Origin: Pelobates cultripes
Lineage: Eukaryota; Chordata; Amphibia; Anura; Pelobatidae
DNA length: 64,000 bases
Direction of reading: 5' to 3'
Assembly: GCA_933207985.1 (NCBI GenBank)
Contig: OW240912.1
Coordinates: 360,842,406 to 360,906,405 of the forward strand
Part shown: positions 23,404 through 35,635 of the stretch, piece by piece
How the letters are laid out: each line of letters starts with the position of its first letter
How positions within the stretch are numbered: the first letter of the stretch is position 1
The notes under the pieces: generated by a model
The model's input: the letters and a program-made list of their open reading frames with translations, nothing else
Database searches by the model: none
What the model was told of the DNA's origin: nothing
Made by a program: the position numbers and the translations under genes

Positions 23404-24957
23404 TACTTATTAGTTTTATTGTAAAGAGCTGGTTTCATAGTTCAAAAAAAATTAAAATATAGATGTCTTTCAAAAAACTTTCAAAAATATAAGTCACAAT
23501 GGTCCTATAAAATGGAGTAAAACCATCCGGCTGCCTATCCAGCAATATTAAATTGAGGCCAAAATCCAGTGTGTAGTGAAAAACCCGTCAGTTCTGAGCA
23601 TTGCTTGAAGTGACACAGTTGCTGAAGGATATACGCACAAATGGTAAGTTTTATTGTCTGTGTTACTTTACATAAAAAACAGATATAGAAACAGAGATAG
23701 ACATGGTGTAATATTGTGAATGTGACAATGACATTGGCAGTACGAATAATTACTCTTTTGTGAGACAATAAAGAAACATGTGACTCTCATATGATACCTG
23801 CCAACGCACAGGTAGGAATAGAAAAGATTACCATTCCATAACAAGTTTGTACTTTTTCCATCCTATCATCTTCTATAAAGAAACATAGCAGATAAAGTGC
23901 TTTTCTGTTAGTTTAAAAAGAAGGCACTCAGAAAAGGATGATCAGTCGGCAGAGTCCTGACCAAAAACTCAAATGGCTTTTCTTTTCATTTGTGAAATGT
24001 ACTTTATGACGAAGTGTAGTTGCAGGGATAAGCACAATCATACAATGAAAACACTCTCTCGTTTAGCTTGTCTACTAAACAGTTAACTATTAAAAGAAAG
24101 TGGTTAGATGTCTCAGCCCAAACTACATATCTAAAGACATATCTCCCTATTCACACACTATACATTTATCTGTCCCAAACTTTGTGTATCTTCCCATAAC
24201 TCCTCCTTCCCCCATTTGAGGACCTCTATATAAAGCCCAATTTGTGTCTCTCTCACCATATCACCTTTTCCTCCACAACTTGTGTGTTTTTGGTGTAGCA
24301 TTCTGCAAAACATGTTTTTATTTTTTTGGTGCAAAAATCATAAAGATTTGATCATGCAGAAATATAACATATCAATGAGGATAAAACTGGATTTTAATGA
24401 GGCTAAAAACGGCATAATTTGCGAAGACTCCCAAATATGACATCTTAGCTTAGTTGATGGTTGTCATGGTGTCTAGTGGATCGTAGGTATACTTATCTGA
24501 AGCATCACCTCACAGCCACAACCATCTTAATCCTGATGAACAACTTCATCTGCCATGAGCTGTGTTAGTGTGTGAATGTTTTGGCTGAGTTACATGTCAA
24601 GTCTTCTTGCCTTTACGTGCCATATCTGCTGACGGGATTTGTACAGTAACATTTTGCCAAATTACAGTGGTAGCATGGTGATAACATTTACATTAGTCAG
24701 ACAGGCCAAAAAAGGTTTCAAGAATGCCAAGTTAAAGTGATACAAGGCTGTTGTCTGCCAAAAAAAGTGAAAACAAGCTCAGGTCCTCATGGATTTTTCC
24801 TCTGGTTAAATCAGAATTTCACCTTCTTTAAAGGACAACTGTCACCGCAAAACTATGTTTAATATCATAACACTGTCATCAAGGTAAATTTTGATAAAAT
24901 GCATTTTTTGTTAAAAATGTGCTGCAGGGAAATAATATGTATTTCATTAGTAGCTAA
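23404..24957. other. Conserved spacer block, unit B
   Basis: Paralogue of 7953-9336. It retains the segment with ctctatataaagcccaattt missing from unit A. No recognisable gene. Confidence 0.5.
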
Positions 24958-24968
24958 GAAACATTTAC

Positions 24969-25298
24969 ATGAAGTTCATTTACCTTTTGACATGTCCTTG
25001 TGGGCTGGCGTATGTAGGACGTACGAAAAGAAATTTGCATACCAGAATACAGGAGCATATTAGGAATATCAGAAATGGTCTTGAAAAGCACAGTGTTTCT
25101 TTACATTTTAAAAATAAACATGAATGTGACCCCACTGGACTACAATTCCATGCGATACAGAGAATATTACCAGACTGGAGGGGGGGAGATTTCATTAAGA
25201 AAATAGGCAAAAAGGAAATGCAGTGGATTTTTAATTTAAACACTATGCAGCCTAATGGTCTAAATGATGATTTTGAACTTTGTCATTTTTTAACATAG
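24969..25298 (+). CDS. GIY-YIG endonuclease fragment of a Penelope-like element
   Basis: A 109-residue frame covers nearly the whole GIY-YIG domain: IYLLTCPCG then YVGRT, the arginine/histidine helix RIQEHIRNI, and the glutamate in KKEMQWIFNL. In Penelope-like elements this domain nicks target DNA for reverse transcription and follows the RT domain. Here the RT is missing through 5' truncation, and the first codons come from the target site, so this is a remnant. No stop interrupts it, which suggests modest age. Its sequence clearly differs from the Penelope-like copy at 50737-51822, so it is a different family. Confidence 0.75.
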   Translation: MKFIYLLTCPCGLAYVGRTKRNLHTRIQEHIRNIRNGLEKHSVSLHFKNKHECDPTGLQFHAIQRILPDWRGGDFIKKIGKKEMQWIFNLNTMQPNGLNDDFELCHFLT

Positions 25299-25457
25299 AC
25301 TTATTTATAGGTAATTAGATACGCTGTCTCAGAAGTTTTCATATACACTTGTATACATACCCATATGGGTGAGTTGATCACAATTTGAGCGCTCCACTTG
25401 TACCCCAGGAGTGGTTTTCTGCCAATTCCTCACTGAGTGTTCACTTGATCTTTTATG
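24973..25457 (+). mobile_element. 5'-truncated Penelope-like retroelement
   Basis: The insert is flanked by 15-bp target copies (24958-24972 gaaacatttacatga and 25458-25472 gaaacatgtaaatga, two mismatches). The spacers of the other units have one uninterrupted copy. It encodes only the C-terminal GIY-YIG end of a Penelope-like protein plus about 160 bp of 3' tail. Confidence 0.75.
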
Positions 25458-26299
25458 AAACATGTAAATGACTATCATTTCAAACATAAAAGTCAAGATT
25501 TGAAAAAAAATATGGCAGAATAAATTGGCAAGCAATCCATTACTGAAAGTATTTTAACCCCTTAAGAACTGAGCCAATTGTAGAAGTTGTGATCAAAACA
25601 AAATGTAAACAAAACCTTTAATTTGCGCTATATGTATGTTCAGGCGTAATTCACCCATTCAAACTTAGCGTTCATATTTGATTGTGTGTGAAAAATGCAA
25701 AAATCTAAATTGAACGCTCATTTTGGCCAGTGTTTGTGACTAAGTGGCTACTAAAAAAGACTTGACATACCTCATTTGCATTACCCTGCGTTGTCTACTT
25801 CTGCAAATGGTATGCCATCATGGGGCTAATTCTCATTCCTGAGCTACCATACGGTCTCAAGCCTTATATTTGACTCAGTAACTTTTGAAAACACCATAAA
25901 ACCTGTATATAGGGGATACTGTTATACTCGGGAGACTATGCCGAACACAAATATTAGTGTTTTAAAATAGTAAAATGTATCACAACAATTATACCATCCA
26001 TGAAAGTACAACTTGTGTGTGAAAAATGCAAACAACTGAATTTTGACTGACGATTTAATCGTTGGGATATGTTTTACTGTTTTTAAAAGCTAATATTTGT
26101 GTTCAGCGAAGTCTCCCGAATAAAACAGTAACCCCCATGTACAGGTTTTCTGGTGTCCTAGAAAGTTAGAGGGTTAAATTGAGGGCTTGCGAGTCAAATT
26201 CTCTGGACTTTCTGCCTGGGTTGTCAGGCAGGTCCCTCAGATTGTAATTAATAAAATGACTTGATTATGTAAAAATATTATATAACTATATTTGTAGAA

Positions 26300-26321
26300 T
26301 TTAAATATATATGTATATGTT

Positions 26322-26364
<43 letters not shown>

Positions 26365-26720
26365 CATTTGTCAAAAATTATTTTTTATTTATATATATCT
26401 ATATATATCTATATATATATATATATATATAGATATATATATACACATGTAGATAGATAGATAGAGATACATGTATGTATTTATAACGTCATTCTAAATG
26501 TATTTTGAATTTAATATATATGTATATTAATGCATATTAATATAAAAATACAGTTAGAACAATATTTTTTAAATATTTTTTTAACATATTAATTTATTTC
26601 ATTTTTTTCAATTTATTTAGATTATTATATATAATTATATATATGTAAAATTAACGTCATTCTAAGTGTATTTTAATATTAATAGACACATAATTTATAT
26701 ATATATTAATATTAAAATAC
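26300..26720. repeat. TA microsatellite and AT-rich tract
   Basis: Long (TA)n runs at about 26325-26362 and 26395-26450 with gata-type variants; equivalent to the tract in unit A. No gene. Confidence 0.8.
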
Positions 26721-26777
26721 ACTTTTCTTAATGTTGTATGTATGTGTATGTGTACATAAAAGTACTTAGATCATATA

Positions 26778-28345
26778 CAGGGAGTGCAGAATTATTAGGC
26801 AAATGAGTATTTTGACCACATCATCCTCTTTATGCATGTTGTCTTACTCCAAGCTGTATAGGCTCGAAAGCCTACTACCAATTAAGCATATTAGGTGATG
26901 TGCATCTCTGTAATGAGAAGGGGTGTGGTCTAATGACATCAACACCCTATATCAGGTGTGCATAATTATTAGGCAACTTCCTTTCCTTTGGCAAAATGGG
27001 TCAAAAGAAGGACTTGACAGGCTCAGAAAAGTCAAAATAGTGAGATATCTTGCAGAGGGATGCAGCACTCTTAAAATTGCAAAGCTTCTGAAGCGTGATC
27101 ATCGAACAATCAAGCGTTTCATTCAAAATAGTCAACAGGGTCGCAAGAAGCGTGTGGAAAAACCAAGGCGCAAAATAACTGCCCATGAACTGAGAAAAGT
27201 CAAGCGTGCAGCTGCCACGATGCCACTTGCCACCAGTTTGGCCATATTTCAGAGCTGCAACATCACTGGAGTGCCCAAAAGCACAAGGTGTGCAATACTC
27301 AGAGACATGGCCAAGGTAAGAAAGGCTGAAAGACGACCACCACTGAACAAGACACACAAGCTGAAACGTCAAGACTGGGCCAAGAAATATCTCAAGACTG
27401 ATTTTTCTAAGGTTTTATGGACTGATGAAATGAGAGTGAGTCTTGATGGGCCAGATGGATGGGCCCGTGGCTGGATTGGTAAAGGGCAGAGAGCTCCAGT
27501 CCGACTCAGACGCCAGCAAGGTGGAGGTGGAGTACTGGTTTGGGCTGGTATCATCAAAGATGAGCTTGTGGGGCCTTTTCGGGTTGAGGATGGAGTCAAG
27601 CTCAACTCCCAGTCCTACTGCCAGTTCCTGGAAGACACCTTCTTCAAGCAGTGGTACAGGAAGAAGTCTGCATCCTTCAAGAAAAACATGATTTTCATGC
27701 AGGACAATGCTCCATCACACGCGTCCAAGTACTCCACAGCGTGGCTGGCAAGAAAGGGTATAAAAGAAGAAAATCTAATGACATGGCCTCCTTGTTCACC
27801 TGATCTGAACCCCATTGAGAACCTGTGGTCCATCATCAAATGTGAGATTTACAAGGAGGGAAAACAGTACACCTCTCTGAACAGTGTCTGGGAGGCTGTG
27901 GTTGCTGCTGCACGCAATGTTGATGGTGAACAGATCAAAACAAAGACAGAATCCATGGATGGCAGGCTTTTGAGTGTCCTTGCAAAGAAAGGTGGCTATT
28001 TTGGTCACTGATTTGTTTTTGTTTTGTTTTTGAATGTCAGAAATGTATATTTGTGAATGTTGAGATGTTATATTGGTTTCACTGGTAATAATAAATAATT
28101 GAAATGGGTATATATTTGTTTTTTGTTAAGTTGCCTAATAATTATGCACAGTAATAGTCACCTGCACACACAGATATCCCCCTAACATAGCTATAACTAA
28201 AAACAAACTAAAAACTACTTCCAAAAATATTCAGCTTTGATATTAATGAGTTTTTTGGGTTCATTGAGAACATGGTTGTTGTTCAATAATAAAATTAATC
28301 CTCAAAAATACAACTTGCCTAATAATTCTAATAATTCTGCACTCC

Positions 28346-28348
<3 letters not shown>
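26778..28348 (+). mobile_element. Tc1/mariner DD37E (TRT-type) element, nearly full length
   Basis: The ends are cagggagtgcagaattatta and its complement, with TA on both sides (26776-26777, 28349-28350). A second inverted pair, gcataattattaggcaact (from about 26960) and its complement (ending near 28148), lies inside, giving an IR/DR-like arrangement. It carries one transposase frame. Confidence 0.88.
26923..28011 (+). CDS. DD37E Tc1/mariner transposase, N-terminal frameshift
   Basis: The open frame spans 362 codons. It has a helix-turn-helix DNA-binding region (about residues 35-95), then a DDE domain with D168 (LWTDEM), D261 (MQDNAPSHAS) and E299 (SPDLNPIENLW). There are 37 residues between the second D and E, the spacing of the TRT group of Tc1/mariner elements. 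The protein would cut and paste its own element. The likely native ATG is at 26996-26998, but that frame reads into a stop at 27038; the main frame joins about 14 codons in, consistent with a 1-nt deletion near 27031. The first 35 or so residues of the long frame are therefore not native. The rest is uninterrupted. Confidence 0.85.
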   Translation: MWSNDINTLYQVCIIIRQLPFLWQNGSKEGLDRLRKVKIVRYLAEGCSTLKIAKLLKRDHRTIKRFIQNSQQGRKKRVEKPRRKITAHELRKVKRAAATMPLATSLAIFQSCNITGVPKSTRCAILRDMAKVRKAERRPPLNKTHKLKRQDWAKKYLKTDFSKVLWTDEMRVSLDGPDGWARGWIGKGQRAPVRLRRQQGGGGVLVWAGIIKDELVGPFRVEDGVKLNSQSYCQFLEDTFFKQWYRKKSASFKKNMIFMQDNAPSHASKYSTAWLARKGIKEENLMTWPPCSPDLNPIENLWSIIKCEIYKEGKQYTSLNSVWEAVVAAARNVDGEQIKTKTESMDGRLLSVLAKKGGYFGH

Positions 28349-28397
<49 letters not shown>

Positions 28398-28632
28398 GAT
28401 CCGAGTATTTTTATTTACTTTGTTAAACTTTTTATTACCTTTTTAAACCTTTATAAACTTTTTTGCAGGCATTAGGGGGACTGCTTGAGAGCTCAGGCAG
28501 GCCCCCTGCAGTCAGTGCAAAGCTCAGGGACCCGGTAAGTACAAAGAATGGTGGGGACGTTCTGTGCCGCCCTCCAGCGTTTTGGACCACCCCAAAATGG
28601 AAGTCATGGAACTCCCGTCCTTACGGGGTTAA

Positions 28633-28877
28633 ACTAAAGGAAGCCAACAATAAATGCATTTAGCTTTGATGACAGGTGTGTTAAAGTTTTATTTCCGTGA
28701 AATCAGACAGCAATAATACTCCCAAACAATGATCATAGCAGCTAATAACATTATTTTTGGTGAGCGAGCCAACACCCATTTGAAGTATAAAAAGAGTGAG
28801 TTTTTGTCTGGAAGATGTGAATCGCCTGAGCAGACTTAACGTGATCTCTTCATCCATCCTCTGCAAGAATTAACATC
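28633..28877 (+). promoter_or_regulatory. Promoter and 5' UTR of keratin copy C
   Basis: A TATA box at 28786-28792 lies about 90 nt before the ATG. The region aligns with the copy B promoter except for small indels, such as loss of the ata in gatgacataggtg. Confidence 0.7.
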
Positions 28878-31800
28878 ATGTCTCATCACTCCATCCTTGG
28901 TACCTCTGGACACAAGCACTTCAGCTCCTGTTCAGTGGCTTCTCCTAAACATGGCAGCTCTTACCACACATTATCTCACTCCTCCAAATCAGCAGCTCAT
29001 GGTCATAAGACACTGCATTGCTTTAGCAGCAGAAGTGCCCATAGTATGAGTTCCAGGGGAAACAAGATCTCAGTGGGAAGCTGCCATTCTGGGAAAACTG
29101 GACACGGATCTGGACATGGATCTGGATATGGATCTGGTTTCGGTATTGGAGGAATTGGTTATGGATTTGGGGGATCTGGTTGCTCTGGAGGTATCAACAA
29201 CGTTACTGTGAACCAAGGTCTTCTGGCTCCTCTCAACCTGGAGATCGACCCAAGCATTCAGCGAGTGAGGACTGAAGAGAAGAATCAGATTAGGGGACTG
29301 AATGACAAATTTGCTTCTTTCATTGACAAGGTGAGATAATTTTAATGAATACGTGGAATAAAGAAATAACTTAATTCGTAATATGCGGATGTACTATTTC
29401 TTCTTAAAATAGTTATGCAAAGGTTAAAAAGGGGGAAAAGTTACTTAATTTTACACTTCTATAGCCATTTATGCTGATGGTTCAAACTGGTATCAGTCAG
29501 TGTTTTTATGTCTTAATTTCAAGAGGTTATGAGACAACACAATTAAACTATTTTGCAGTTTACATCAAAATAGTGTGCTTTCAGAAGCATTTTTGCTACA
29601 GAAGCCAATGTCTACCAATACCAGGACTCTTTTTTTTTTAAATGAATAAAATATTATATATTGCAATCTAAGTGCAATGTAATTACAGCTAGATCTACAA
29701 TAAGTGTTAACTAATTCATTAAGGTTTTATCTAGATATGCTATTACAGAACGAGCTACTAACTTCTGAATGATTTGGGATACAAGTAATGTCTAGAGCAG
29801 TGGTAGTCAAGTTTCAGCATTCCAGATGTTGTGGACTACATTACCTATAATGCTCTCACAGTCATAATGCTAGCAAAGCAGCAGGGGACATGCATTCCAC
29901 AACATCTAGAGAGCCAAAGGATGCCTATCTCTGGTATAAAGACTTGTATGGGTTACTAAATTTCTATTGCAGTCTAATATTAATAATAATACAAATACTG
30001 TTTTCATTACATGGTGAAATAAGCCATGCTTCTATGTCACTTGTAGTGCAGTTTACAAATTTTCTAAAATATTATTAGACACCTTGTACTAAATATATAT
30101 GGTTTCTAACAAAAAGTATAAAATTATTTTTTTTTCTAGGTTAGATTTTTGGAACAACAGAATAAAATGCTGGAGACAAAGTGGTCTTTATTACAAGAAC
30201 AGAAAAGTGCCCACATTCAGATAGAACCACTGTTTGAGGCTTTTATTGGTAACCTCAGGAGACAGCTGGAGAGTCTGGGATGTGAAAGAGAACGTCTGGA
30301 CTCAGAAAGGAACAATATGGAGCAATCTGTGGAAGAACTGAGGAGAAGGTATGCTGCTATTTAGATAGTTTATAATATAATAGAATAAATAATTTATTAA
30401 ATTAATCCACTCTTACTGCAACATCATGGAGTTATTCAGAAATATCATATATATCTGGGAAGAAAATAATAAATGTCTTCAATGTCTGCACAATTTCCAA
30501 CATATCATTTGTCTATATTTTTGCATGTGCTCTCTTAAAATATATTTAAGAGTCCAGTCCACTTTAATATTATTAAGAAGAAAATTTAAAGTTAAAAGTT
30601 TCTTAAGAAAAAGCACCCTGTATATTTAGAATTCTTTAGGCTTGTTATTAATGTTCAACATTCTATTGTAGATATGAAGAAGAAATGAACAGACGCACAG
30701 CTGCAGAGAATGAGTTTGTTGGAATAAAGAGGGTGAGTGATATCATATATAAATTGTAATTATATGTAAAAGAATAGCAAATATAAACATATATCTATAA
30801 TTTTACTGTTACTATGCATTCATCTCTTCTTCAGGATGTAGACGCAGCTTTTATAAATAGAGCGGAATTACAAGGAAAGGCTGATTCCCTGAATGAAGAG
30901 ATCAGTTTCTTGAGGACTCTGTATGATGCGGTAAATATAGTTTCACTTTTCTCTGTTGCTAATTTGGAAAGATTTAATATCCATGACATCAGTCATTTTA
31001 CAAGGAATGCAAAATAAATATGAAGTATATTTACGACCCCAAATATATCTAAGTATGTCAGTTTAGAATTCCTTTATGTTAATAATGAACTTATTATACG
31101 TGAGAAAATTGAGTCTTTTACAACATGCCTCGTCTGTTCTTTGTATCCTCATAGGAAATTTCCCAGCTCCAGGCTCAGATCTCAGACACCTCAGTGGTTG
31201 TGTCCATGGATAACAGTCGGAATCTGGACCTGGATGGAATCATTGCTGAGGTCAGATCTCAATATGAGGACATTGCTAACAGGAGCAGAGCTGAGGCGGA
31301 GGCCACGTACCAGTCACGGGTGAGTCTATCCAATTCAAATCATACAGATCATTAACTATAAAAAAATGTTTCTATACTAATTTTTCTTGCATTTGGTAGT
31401 TTGAGGAGCTTCAGACAGCGGCAGGAAGGAATGGGAACAATCTGCAGAGCAGCAGAGATGAGATCTGTGAATTAAATCGTGCAATTCAGGGACTGAGGGG
31501 AGAAATCGACAATGTGAAAGCACAGGTAAAACATGTTTTACATCAAGTGAGTCAACCAGGTAGTTGAAGAGAGAAAATTAAATAAAATTTAGATTCAGCA
31601 AAATCAGCACTTCAATTGATATTGTTAACGTTTCCCAACTGTATTCCTTTGAAATAGTTACAATCAAAAACAGAAGTGTAACTACAAGTAATATATTAAT
31701 GTATAAAAACATTTCAGCGCTCTGCACTTGAATCTGCAATAAATGAAGCTGAGGGACGTGGAGAATCTGCTGTCAGAGATGCCAAGAACAAGCTTTCTGA

Positions 31801-34030
31801 GCTGGAAGGTGCTCTACAAAAGGCCAAGCAGGACATGGCTCGCCAACTGCGAGAATACCAGGAGCTGATGAATGTGAAACTAGCACTGGATATTGAGATC
31901 GCCACCTACAGGAAGATGCTGGAAGGAGAGGAGGGCAGGTGAGTGCCATATCCTACTGAGAATTTACTAGGTATTCAAACAAACCGTACATTCATCAGGT
32001 TTCTAACTGTGGACCTACATCTCTATGTTCCTATATGTTTTCATCATTGAGTCTTTTAGCAGGACAAATTTTAATAGCAATCTCTTTATGTCGATCTCAA
32101 CATCTCAGTTCTTTAATCTGCTCTTTGTTGTTTTATTCTATAATAGTAATCTTCTGCATCAAGTTGTAATCTCTAAAACAATGCACCTGTATCAGACATT
32201 ATAGCAGTACTTTCACTTCCTTTGATTTTTAATACATGTTTACTTATCCCCATAATAACAAATATGTGTTTGCGAGAAATAGTGGAAATAGTAACACGCA
32301 TTAAAAGAGAACTAGAAAATTAGAAAGACAAATATATGCTTTGAATGTTAGAGGTACTCCTGGCTATTAAATTCATGCCCCCCTTTCTAACTAAAATAAA
32401 ACAGTTTCACTTTGCTTTAATCCCATTCCATGACATTCTTTCTAAGGCCACCATTCCATCTCTGTCTGAGATCATCATTACTGAATATCTTAACCAATAT
32501 TCTGTAGACAAGCATTCAGGGTCTACTGAGCACATAGATATAGATATCTTCACACTGTGCCAATCAGCATCTCTTCATAGAAATGCATTTTTCCAATACA
32601 TCTTTATGGAGAGCATACAGCATCTTCACGCACAGCCTGAGGATTTTGAACATCGGCCTTGCCAAGCTTGCATCTTCTAAAGGAGCGATGTAAACATTGC
32701 CTTTTCACATACAAGGTGGTGTTTACATCGTAGAGACTGCAGTGAAGTCTCATTTCATCTAAACACTATATTCAGTTGCAATTGTTCTGGTGCTAAGAGT
32801 GCCCATTTAAAAGATAGTATTAAATGGTATCTGGATATTAATTATTGGTGCTACACCTCATGTTGTCTTTATTGAAAATAACATTTTTTTAACAGAAGGA
32901 ATATGCTTATTTTTGCACATTTGTATTGGGTTATGTGACTGTCTACATGATACCCTTTATAAGTTACAGATATACTTATTTTTGTATACAGGACTGAGGC
33001 CTCCCAGGAAGCCAAAACATTTTTCTTCTTGTAGACGACAGACTCCCAGTAAACATACGGCACATACCAGCTGTTTTAACCTTTATTACATAGTGGTTGC
33101 AAAAAAGATATCACAGATGTAACTCACTAAGGTTCTAAAATAAAAAAATAAAAACTATACATTTCAAATAGAATTCCAAATGTAAAAGAACTATACATTT
33201 GAAATCAAATGCCATTACATTATTATCACTTATTATTTTGACCAAATGTAAGAAAGTAATTTAAACTAATACTTTTTATGTTTTGTTTTAGGTTGACTGC
33301 ACATGACTCTGTTAATATATGTAAGTGAGGCAATATTTAAACAATTTAATTAAATGTTAACGAGGAAATATGCATACACAGATTAAGCGTGTAACTCACT
33401 TGTTAATGTCACACTTTAAATTCTGAATAAGGTACACTGTCACGTTCCTCTTTCCAGTGTTAAATTGATCTATATATTGTTTTACACTGTAGGCAATGTT
33501 AGTAACAATTGCTGATTATCATGTAACACACAAACACGTGGTCACCCACACATACATATACAAATGTGCTTATTAATATACTTACTCTATATGTGTAACA
33601 GATCTTAATGTAAAATTTTAAGTAAATAAACTGTAATAAAACAGATTTTAATAGTTATTTTAAGAAGAGTCTTTAAACTTTTTTTAATTAAATGATTTTT
33701 TTATTTGCAAATTGTCCCTCGTTATGTATATTTCTCTATATATTTCATATTTATTACAGACCTAAACTGGCTGCTTCTATGGTTGAAGGTTTCAGTCCAG
33801 TCAAGTACAAATAGTTAACTTTCTACATCCATGTTTTTCAGCAAATATTTAACATTCTACCTTCATGTCTTTCAGCTGTGCTACATTCTAGCACTGGAGG
33901 AAAATCCAGCTCAGGAGGGAAGTCCGATGGTACAAGTGATCATAAGGGAGGATTCAGTGCAAGCAGTGGGAGGAGCTTTAGCCACCTCTCCAAAAGCAAA
34001 CACAGCTCTGGCCACGGACACCACTGCTAA
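28878..34030 (+). CDS. Type II keratin, copy C, complete
   Basis: Exons are 28878-29330, 30140-30348, 30672-30732, 30835-30930, 31155-31319, 31400-31525, 31718-31938, 33292-33320 and 33876-34030. Sizes are identical to copy B, total 1515 nt and 504 residues, and all splice sites are GT-AG. The helix-initiation motif is the normal form ([11 protein letters not shown] then VRFLEQQN). Exon 5 begins EISQ where the other copies have EIAQ, and the head contains SMSSRGN where B has SMGSRGN. The tail is like that of copy A. No stop, frameshift or intronic transposon insertion unique to this copy was found, making it the cleanest gene of the set. Expected role: epithelial intermediate filament subunit, obligate partner of a type I keratin. 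Confidence 0.94.
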
Positions 34031-34266
34031 AGTAGAAGCTAACCATGTCTCTACATATATTAGAGGAAAAGTGAAAGTATAGATTGTAGTGAAATCACTG
34101 GCACTATATATTATCAGTCTGCTATATTGATCTGTTTGGTATTCACTATCCATAGATCATTCTCATTTGCAAACTCAAAATATTTCTATTCCCCATCTTC
34201 TCTTAGGATAATCCTCACTCATGTTGTAAATATAAGCTTTACTACAAACCTGTACCGTTTCTCTTC

Positions 34267-34272
34267 AATAAA
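34267..34272 (+). terminator. Polyadenylation signal AATAAA, keratin copy C
   Basis: Same context and distance from the stop as in copy A. Confidence 0.75.
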
Positions 34273-34737
34273 ATGGTATTCATTCAACAATGCTTGATAT
34301 CATTGTGTTTATTGAAAATTGTTTAAGAATTAACACATTATGGCATTATGTGTCATGGGAAGATTTATCTCATGCGCTAAAAAATTCTATACGATTAAAT
34401 ACTAGATTGTGGTGTTGCACACGTCATCATGGCCTTGATGAATTATTTTTAGATAAGCTTTTTAAAAGATTCAGTATATTTTATATAAACTTTTATAATG
34501 ATTTCATTTTTTTTAAACATATTTAGATTTTGTTTCCATACATTTATATACTTTTTATGTATGACATAATTTTGATTAAGTATTTTGAAAAAAAAAAGTT
34601 TGCCTAAAAATGTTAAATAATTTGTATAGCTTTTTAAAAATATTCAATCATTTGAACAGCTTATCTAAAAATTTTAAATGAAGCCCTATACTAGAGATTA
34701 TCCCATCCTACATTACTGTTTTAATAAATATGAATGT

Positions 34738-35603
34738 GTAACCACAGGTGGTTCCCTTATTTACCACTATAATGTCTTAAAGCATAGAACTTAGTAGGGC
34801 TAACCATACAGATATCTTAGCCATAATTTTAAATAGTTAGTAAGAGATCCTCTATTTACCATATATAAATAATTGAGAATACAATATAAAATAAGGATTG
34901 TCTTGGAAGCAAGATTGTCTTTTGGATATTTATTATATAAAAATATAAATATAAAATCCATTATAGCAGAGTTTATAAGATTAAATTACATGCTTGCAAA
35001 TATCATTAATAGGTTAACATACCCTTCTGAACATGTCATCATGTCAGCCTTTCTGTCATTTTAGGATGGAGCAGCGTCTGTCTCCAAGTCTCTCCTCTGT
35101 GTCTTAACATTTAAAAGTACACCTATTTATACCTTAGGTGTCTCCATTTTAGGGTTACCGTAGTTCATTTACTTTATTCATTTTAGGACCTCCCTTAATT
35201 TGGCAAACATAGAAGGCCATAACTAAAGGGTGCAAACGTCATGGAAATTTTCCTGACTTAGTTCAAGATGGCATCTTAAAGTCTGAATAGGTTATCTGTT
35301 GTTTATACTAAGTCGTAAGTGTACAGTCGTGGGAGATTCACGGATTTGGGGAAGTTCCATTAACTTGGGGTTACAACAGTATATTGTGTACTGCAAGAGT
35401 CGTAGTATAGCCTTGAAGCTTGTTTATGCATTATTGTTATTGTAATTTGTCTGGGACAAAATGGCACAAACATATTATGCACTGAGGTTATAGCTTAAAG
35501 AAACAGTTATGAAAAACAATATGTTGACAAAGTACACAGTTACACAGTTTAAGAAATACAACATTTCATTATAAAACTTGTAATATTTGCATTTGCCCAT
35601 AAC
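34738..35603. mobile_element. LTR-like insertion specific to unit C
   Basis: Sequence absent from units A, B and D interrupts the flank between atatgaatg and aatgggcattaggg. It starts TGTAACC and ends ATAACA, with aatg repeated on both sides, as expected for a solo LTR. No coding frame is recognisable. Confidence 0.45.
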
Positions 35604-35635
35604 AAATGGGCATTAGGGCGATATATTAATTGTGT

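Larger units (their letters stand above)
25558..28628. mobile_element. TTAA-flanked element, unit B, carrying a DD37E transposon
   Basis: TTAA lies at 25554-25557 and 28629-28632, and the ends mirror those of 9341-11650, to which it is homologous. It is longer because a Tc1/mariner element (26778-28348) was inserted in its TA-rich part. The right end lies 153 bp upstream of the TATA box of copy C. Confidence 0.7.
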
